From a virus, in the IMG/VR virus record IMGVR_UViG_3300014711_000009, positions 1 to 23,893 of that record: a stretch of 23,893 bases of DNA; one strand, 5' to 3'. Below the pieces are notes generated by a model that had not been told where the DNA came from, ran no database searches, and was given only the letters and a program-made list of their open reading frames with translations. The position numbers were made by a program, and so were the translations under genes. Each line of letters begins with the position of its first letter. Positions within the stretch are counted from its first letter, which is position 1. Below are positions 21,076-23,893 of the stretch, piece after piece.

Positions 21076-21111
21076 GGCTCGTCACCTGGCTCGTCACCTA
21101 ACTCGTCACCG
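21076..21111 (+). repeat. Three 12-bp tandem iterons
   Basis: Units at 21076-21087, 21088-21099 and 21100-21111 share CTCGTCACC at the same place (first two units identical, GGCTCGTCACCT). The 8-mer CTCGTCAC occurs nine times in either orientation between 21056 and 21280 (reverse at 21056, 21149 and 21158; forward at 21078, 21090, 21102, 21257, 21264 and 21273). Spaced repeats beside the primase gene resemble origin iterons or operator arrays. Confidence 0.85.
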
Positions 21112-21143
21112 CTCTAAAGCGTTGATTTATAAGGGTTTTCATA

Positions 21144-21285
21144 AAAAGGTGACGAGAGTGACGAGATACATTACAGATTACGCACATATGCAATGTGGTG
21201 TTTTTTGTGTTGCACATGAAAAACACACGTTTCCCATGTGTAGCCGACCAAAACAACTCGTCACTCGTCACTCTCGTCACCTTTT
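21144..21285. repeat. Perfect 22-bp inverted repeat with A/T-rich 98-nt loop
   Basis: The arms 21144-21165 and 21264-21285 are exact reverse complements over 22 bp; each holds two copies of the iteron core. The A/T-rich loop contains a further 8-bp inverted repeat (GTGTTTTT 21198-21205 with AAAAACAC 21219-21226) and CACATG/CATGTG. There is no supported gene from 21060 to 21296. Possible roles are a replication origin, a transcript-level control hairpin, or a small MITE-like insertion; a flanking target duplication is not evident. Confidence 0.85.
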
Positions 21286-21296
21286 GAAAGTTTTGT

Positions 21297-21587
21297 ATGC
21301 TTGAAAACCGAATTGAACAAAGGCTTGTGCAGCGGGCGAAGGAAGCTGGAGGGATGGCGATCAAGTGGGTAGCCCCGGCGATGGCTGGAGTGCCAGACCG
21401 GATTGTCTTTTTGCCGGGCGGTGTGGTGATCTTCGTTGAGCTGAAAGCGCCGGGCAAACTGTCGACCCCGCTGCAGGTGCGCATCCAGCAGATGCTGCGA
21501 GACCTGGGGGCGGACGTGCGGGTGATCGACTCGCTGGAGGCGGTGGACGCGTTGATCGCGCCGTACAATGCGCAACGGCCAGGGTGA
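21297..21587 (+). CDS. VRR-NUC domain nuclease
   Basis: The 96-residue protein is a stand-alone VRR-NUC (PD-(D/E)XK) domain: an N-terminal helix with Glu7, then GVPDRIVFLPGG with Asp34, VELKAPG with Glu48 and Lys50, and Gln60 on the next helix. Family members cut branched or structured DNA such as Holliday junctions or flaps. The gene sits before the SNF2 helicase, its usual partner in phage modules. ATG 21297 lies just right of the repeat region; only a weak GAAAG site precedes it. Confidence 0.95.
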   Translation: MLENRIEQRLVQRAKEAGGMAIKWVAPAMAGVPDRIVFLPGGVVIFVELKAPGKLSTPLQVRIQQMLRDLGADVRVIDSLEAVDALIAPYNAQRPG

Positions 21588-21633
21588 TCAGACCCCGGCC
21601 GCCACTTCCCACTTTGATGAAAGGACCATCGCC

Positions 21634-21864
21634 ATGAGCAAAAGCAATTCTATCCCTGGTTTGACCAGCTGGCGCAGCAAAACGCAGCGCAACAACAAGT
21701 CAGGTTTCTTGGGTGTCACTTGGAATAAGGCCTCTCGCAAATGGGTGGCGCAGATGACAGTCGGGTCTAAGTCAATTTACATCGGCAGTTTTGATGACCC
21801 AAAAGTGGCCCATGAGGCTTACCTGTCGGCCAAGCGAAAGATCTACCCAGGGTTTTTGAAATGA
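21634..21864 (+). CDS. Free-standing AP2-domain DNA-binding protein
   Basis: The 76-residue product is nearly all AP2 domain (about 22-75): GFLGVTWNKASRKWVAQM, YIGSFDDPKVAHEAYLSAK. AP2 domains bind DNA by a three-stranded sheet and in phages are usually fused to HNH homing endonucleases; no nuclease domain is present here. ATG 21634 is preceded by AAAGGA about 10 nt upstream; the longer frame overlaps the VRR-NUC gene. Its TGA overlaps the helicase start as ATGA. It may be a regulator or a degraded homing endonuclease remnant. Confidence 0.85.
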   Translation: MSKSNSIPGLTSWRSKTQRNNKSGFLGVTWNKASRKWVAQMTVGSKSIYIGSFDDPKVAHEAYLSAKRKIYPGFLK

Positions 21865-23192
21865 AGTTCACACCAAGACACGCACAGCAGGTCACCATCG
21901 ACCGGATGGTGGAGCAGCCCTACCAGCTGATCGCGCTGAGGATGGGTGGGGGCAAGACGGTGTCCACCCTTACGGCGGCCGACATCCTGATGCACGACCG
22001 GTTTGAGATCAGCAAGGTGCTGGTGGTGGCGCCCAAGCGGGTGGCCGAGCTGGTGTGGCACACCGAGGCGGCCAAGTGGGACCACCTGGCCGGGCTGAGG
22101 GTGTCCAAGGTCCTGGGCAGCGAGCGCGAGCGCCTGGCCGGGCTGATGCAGGACGCGGACGTCTACGTGATCAACCGCGAGAATTTCGTGTGGCTGGTCA
22201 AGCTGGTGGGGCAAAGCAAGGAGCCCTGGCCGTTCGACATGGTGGTGATCGACGAGAACCGGGGGTTCAAGGATCGCGCCAGCCAGGCCTGGAAGGCCCT
22301 TAAAAGCGTTCGGAAGGGGGTAGCCAGGCTCTTCATCCTTTCGGGCACTCCTGACCCCAATGGTGACCTCCTGGACCTATGGCCGCAGGTGAGCATCATG
22401 GACGGAGGGCAGAGGCTGGGCAAGGGGATCACCAAGTACCGGGACCGGTTCTACGACCCGGACAAGCGCAACGGCATGACGATCTACAGCTACAAGCTGA
22501 AGCCAGGTGCGCGGGACGAGATCCACGAGCTGGTCAAGGACGTGATGGTGAGCATCGACAGCGGGGTCACGACGCCTGGCCGGATCGACAACGTGGTGCC
22601 GGTCAAGTTCGACATGAAGCGATACCGCGAGCTGGAGCAGACCCTGGTGTCTGGCGGGATCATCGCCCTGAACAGCGCGATCCTGGCCGGCAAGCTGGCG
22701 CAGATGGCCAACGGTGCGGTGTACGACGACCAGGGCAACGCCCATCACATCCACGACGCCAAGCTGGACGCCCTGGGCGAGATCCTGGAGCAGGGCGAGC
22801 CGGTGCTGTGCCTGACGTCCTACGTCCACGACTGGGACCGGATCAAGGCGAAGTTTCCCCAGGCGGTCAAGTTCGATGGCCAGGACAGCCTGGACGCGTG
22901 GCAGGCGGGCAAGGTCGATCTGCTGGTGATGCACCCAGGCAGTGGTGGCCACGGGGTCGACGGCCTGCAGCTGGGCGGGAGTGTGATTGTGTGGTTCGGT
23001 CTGCCGTTCAGCCTGGACCTGTACGAGCAGGCCAACGCACGACTGGACCGGTCTGGCCAGACCACGGAAGTGGTGGTGCACCACCTGGTGGCCATGGGCA
23101 CAATTGACGAACGGATCATGCGGGTGCTGAGCACCAAAGGGAACATGCAGCAGGCGCTGCTGGACGCGGTCAACGAAGCAAAGGGGAAGTGA
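21861..23192 (+). CDS. SNF2-like superfamily 2 helicase/ATPase
   Basis: The 443-residue protein has the SF2 motifs: Walker A MGGGKT at 28-33, motif Ia VVAPKRV, motif II IDEN at 130-133 (where relatives usually read DEL or DEAH), motif III SGTP near 160, and motif VI QANARLDRSGQ near 390. It is a compact DNA translocase common in phage replication and recombination modules beside VRR-NUC. The Asn in motif II is a change at a non-catalytic place; Asp131 and Glu132 are kept. The start is coupled to the AP2 gene. Confidence 0.94.
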   Translation: MKFTPRHAQQVTIDRMVEQPYQLIALRMGGGKTVSTLTAADILMHDRFEISKVLVVAPKRVAELVWHTEAAKWDHLAGLRVSKVLGSERERLAGLMQDADVYVINRENFVWLVKLVGQSKEPWPFDMVVIDENRGFKDRASQAWKALKSVRKGVARLFILSGTPDPNGDLLDLWPQVSIMDGGQRLGKGITKYRDRFYDPDKRNGMTIYSYKLKPGARDEIHELVKDVMVSIDSGVTTPGRIDNVVPVKFDMKRYRELEQTLVSGGIIALNSAILAGKLAQMANGAVYDDQGNAHHIHDAKLDALGEILEQGEPVLCLTSYVHDWDRIKAKFPQAVKFDGQDSLDAWQAGKVDLLVMHPGSGGHGVDGLQLGGSVIVWFGLPFSLDLYEQANARLDRSGQTTEVVVHHLVAMGTIDERIMRVLSTKGNMQQALLDAVNEAKGK

Positions 23193-23650
23193 TGTTCAAA
23201 GAGCGGATCACACGGGCACAGGAGTCAAAGAATTTGGGGGAGGTTCCGGTCAATGAGATCGGGGACGTCGACTTGATCAGGGCGATGGGGATGGCAGGCG
23301 CCAGCAATCCGCTGGGCACTGAGGTGTGGCGCTGGCTCTACAACAAGGACCGGCAGTCGATGATGAAGGTGGCCGAGGCTTTGGTGGAGCAGGGGCATGC
23401 GGTTGTGGTGGTCCACCGTGTGCTGGTTCACATGGACAGCGACGTGTGCCCGGCTTGCTTTGGCCGAGGCTACGGGGCGGTGTCCGGCACCCCGATGCTG
23501 AGCGACGACGTGTGCGTCGAGTGCAACGGGAGCGGACGAAGGGAGATCCAGGGCGAGGCTGAACAGGCCCTGGTGGATTTGATCAAGCGGCTGGAGCGCG
23601 AGATCGGTGCAGCACTCATGCAGAAGCTGTCGGCAAGGCTTGAGCTCTGA
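23192..23650 (+). CDS. Zinc-finger protein, possible Q-like antiterminator
   Basis: The 152-residue protein has a DnaJ-type zinc motif: CPACFGRGY, then CVECNGSGR about 20 residues later, flanked by helices (VWRWLYNKDRQSMMKVAEAL before, ALVDLIKRLEREIG after). Some phage Q antiterminators carry similar CxxCxGxG pairs, and the position at the end of the rightward early operon fits a late regulator, but this is an inference. ATG 23192 (in TGATG overlap with the helicase stop, AAGGGG 5-6 nt upstream) is preferred over GTG 23189. It overlaps the convergent HTH gene by 35 nt. Confidence 0.78.
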   Translation: MFKERITRAQESKNLGEVPVNEIGDVDLIRAMGMAGASNPLGTEVWRWLYNKDRQSMMKVAEALVEQGHAVVVVHRVLVHMDSDVCPACFGRGYGAVSGTPMLSDDVCVECNGSGRREIQGEAEQALVDLIKRLEREIGAALMQKLSARLEL

Positions 23651-23891
23651 TCACCTGGCCACAGCATTCGCAGATGGGCTTGTTGGCCCGGCGCTGCTGG
23701 GCGCGGGTGATGGCAGCGGCGCTGATGCCCAGGCGCTTGGCCGCGGCATAGGCTGTGAAGCCCTCGTCGTCGATCAGCTGCAGGGCCTGCATGGTCTTGG
23801 ACAGTCCGGCCTTGGGGGCCTTGGTCCAGACCACAGCGTTGAGCGGCCACTCTTCGGGCGTTTCGGTGAACACCGAAGCGGTGAGCTTCTT
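23616..23891 (-). CDS. HTH protein with CxxC, convergent, possibly 5' partial
   Basis: The frame is open to the right edge, so the start may be outside the window; the only start seen inside is GTG 23873. The product has a helix-turn-helix (FTAYAAAKRLGISAAAITRAQ) and a following CECCGQVI zinc-knuckle-like end. Such small HTH proteins often lie near terminase genes or regulate phage transcription. It reads leftward and overlaps the end of the zinc-finger gene. Function not assigned. Confidence 0.75.
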   Translation of the reverse strand, partial: KKLTASVFTETPEEWPLNAVVWTKAPKAGLSKTMQALQLIDDEGFTAYAAAKRLGISAAAITRAQQRRANKPICECCGQVIRAQALPTASA

Positions 23892-23893
23892 GT

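Noticed and set aside
21076-21111. CRISPR array
   Set aside because: The repeats are 12 bp with no spacers of typical length and no cas genes; they are iteron-like.

Overview
The window reads as part of a tailed bacteriophage or prophage. It is GC-rich with strong G/C preference at third codon positions, and many genes end on the start of the next with a shared ATGA or GTGA. The gene set (Gp49-like protein, DUF3310, DUF2800, DUF2815, PolA-type polymerase, VRR-NUC, SNF2-type helicase, giant multidomain proteins) fits podovirus-like phages of Betaproteobacteria, probably a Burkholderiales host. The host is inferred from composition and family recall, not from a search. No terminase, portal, capsid, integrase or lysis gene is seen, so this is an internal portion of a phage genome.

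Positions 1-8921 (+) hold two giant ORFs of the 'polyvalent protein' type: multidomain phage proteins thought to be packaged and delivered into the host with the DNA. The first, cut by the left edge, has a zincin-like HEITH metallopeptidase motif and a GNAT-like segment. The second has a zeta-toxin-like P-loop kinase, an ADP-ribosyltransferase-like domain and a long helical C-terminal part with a hydrophobic segment. A ferritin-like gene lies between them. Three small ORFs are nested in the +1 frame at domain linkers of the giant ORFs, and in all or much of their length they carry a stronger coding signature than the host frame. A short motif ending S-x-R recurs at the domain boundaries.

Positions 8922-18069 (-) form a long leftward early/middle cluster of about two dozen mostly small genes. 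From the promoter end they are unknown small proteins, the DUF2800 nuclease-like protein, the DUF2815 ssDNA-binding-like protein, small membrane or lipoprotein genes, a Gp49-like protein, an intrinsic terminator with a structured leader, DNA polymerase A with proofreading domain, DUF3310, an AlpA-like HTH, glutaredoxin, a MazG-like pyrophosphohydrolase, a winged-helix protein and a small membrane protein. Two small genes are broken: one by an in-frame TAG, one by an apparent 1-nt frameshift.

Positions 18070-18198 are a divergent control region with overlapping inverted repeats and a possible leaderless promoter. Positions 18199-23650 (+) carry two small proteins, a primase-polymerase/helicase, an unusual repeat region (12-bp iterons plus a perfect 22-bp inverted repeat; candidate origin or regulatory element), a VRR-NUC nuclease, a free-standing AP2-domain protein, a SNF2-like helicase and a zinc-finger protein that could be a late antiterminator. 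A convergent HTH gene on the - strand runs off the right edge. Together the two divergent operons encode a nearly complete phage-specific replication and recombination system, and the left giant genes look like late, virion-associated effectors.
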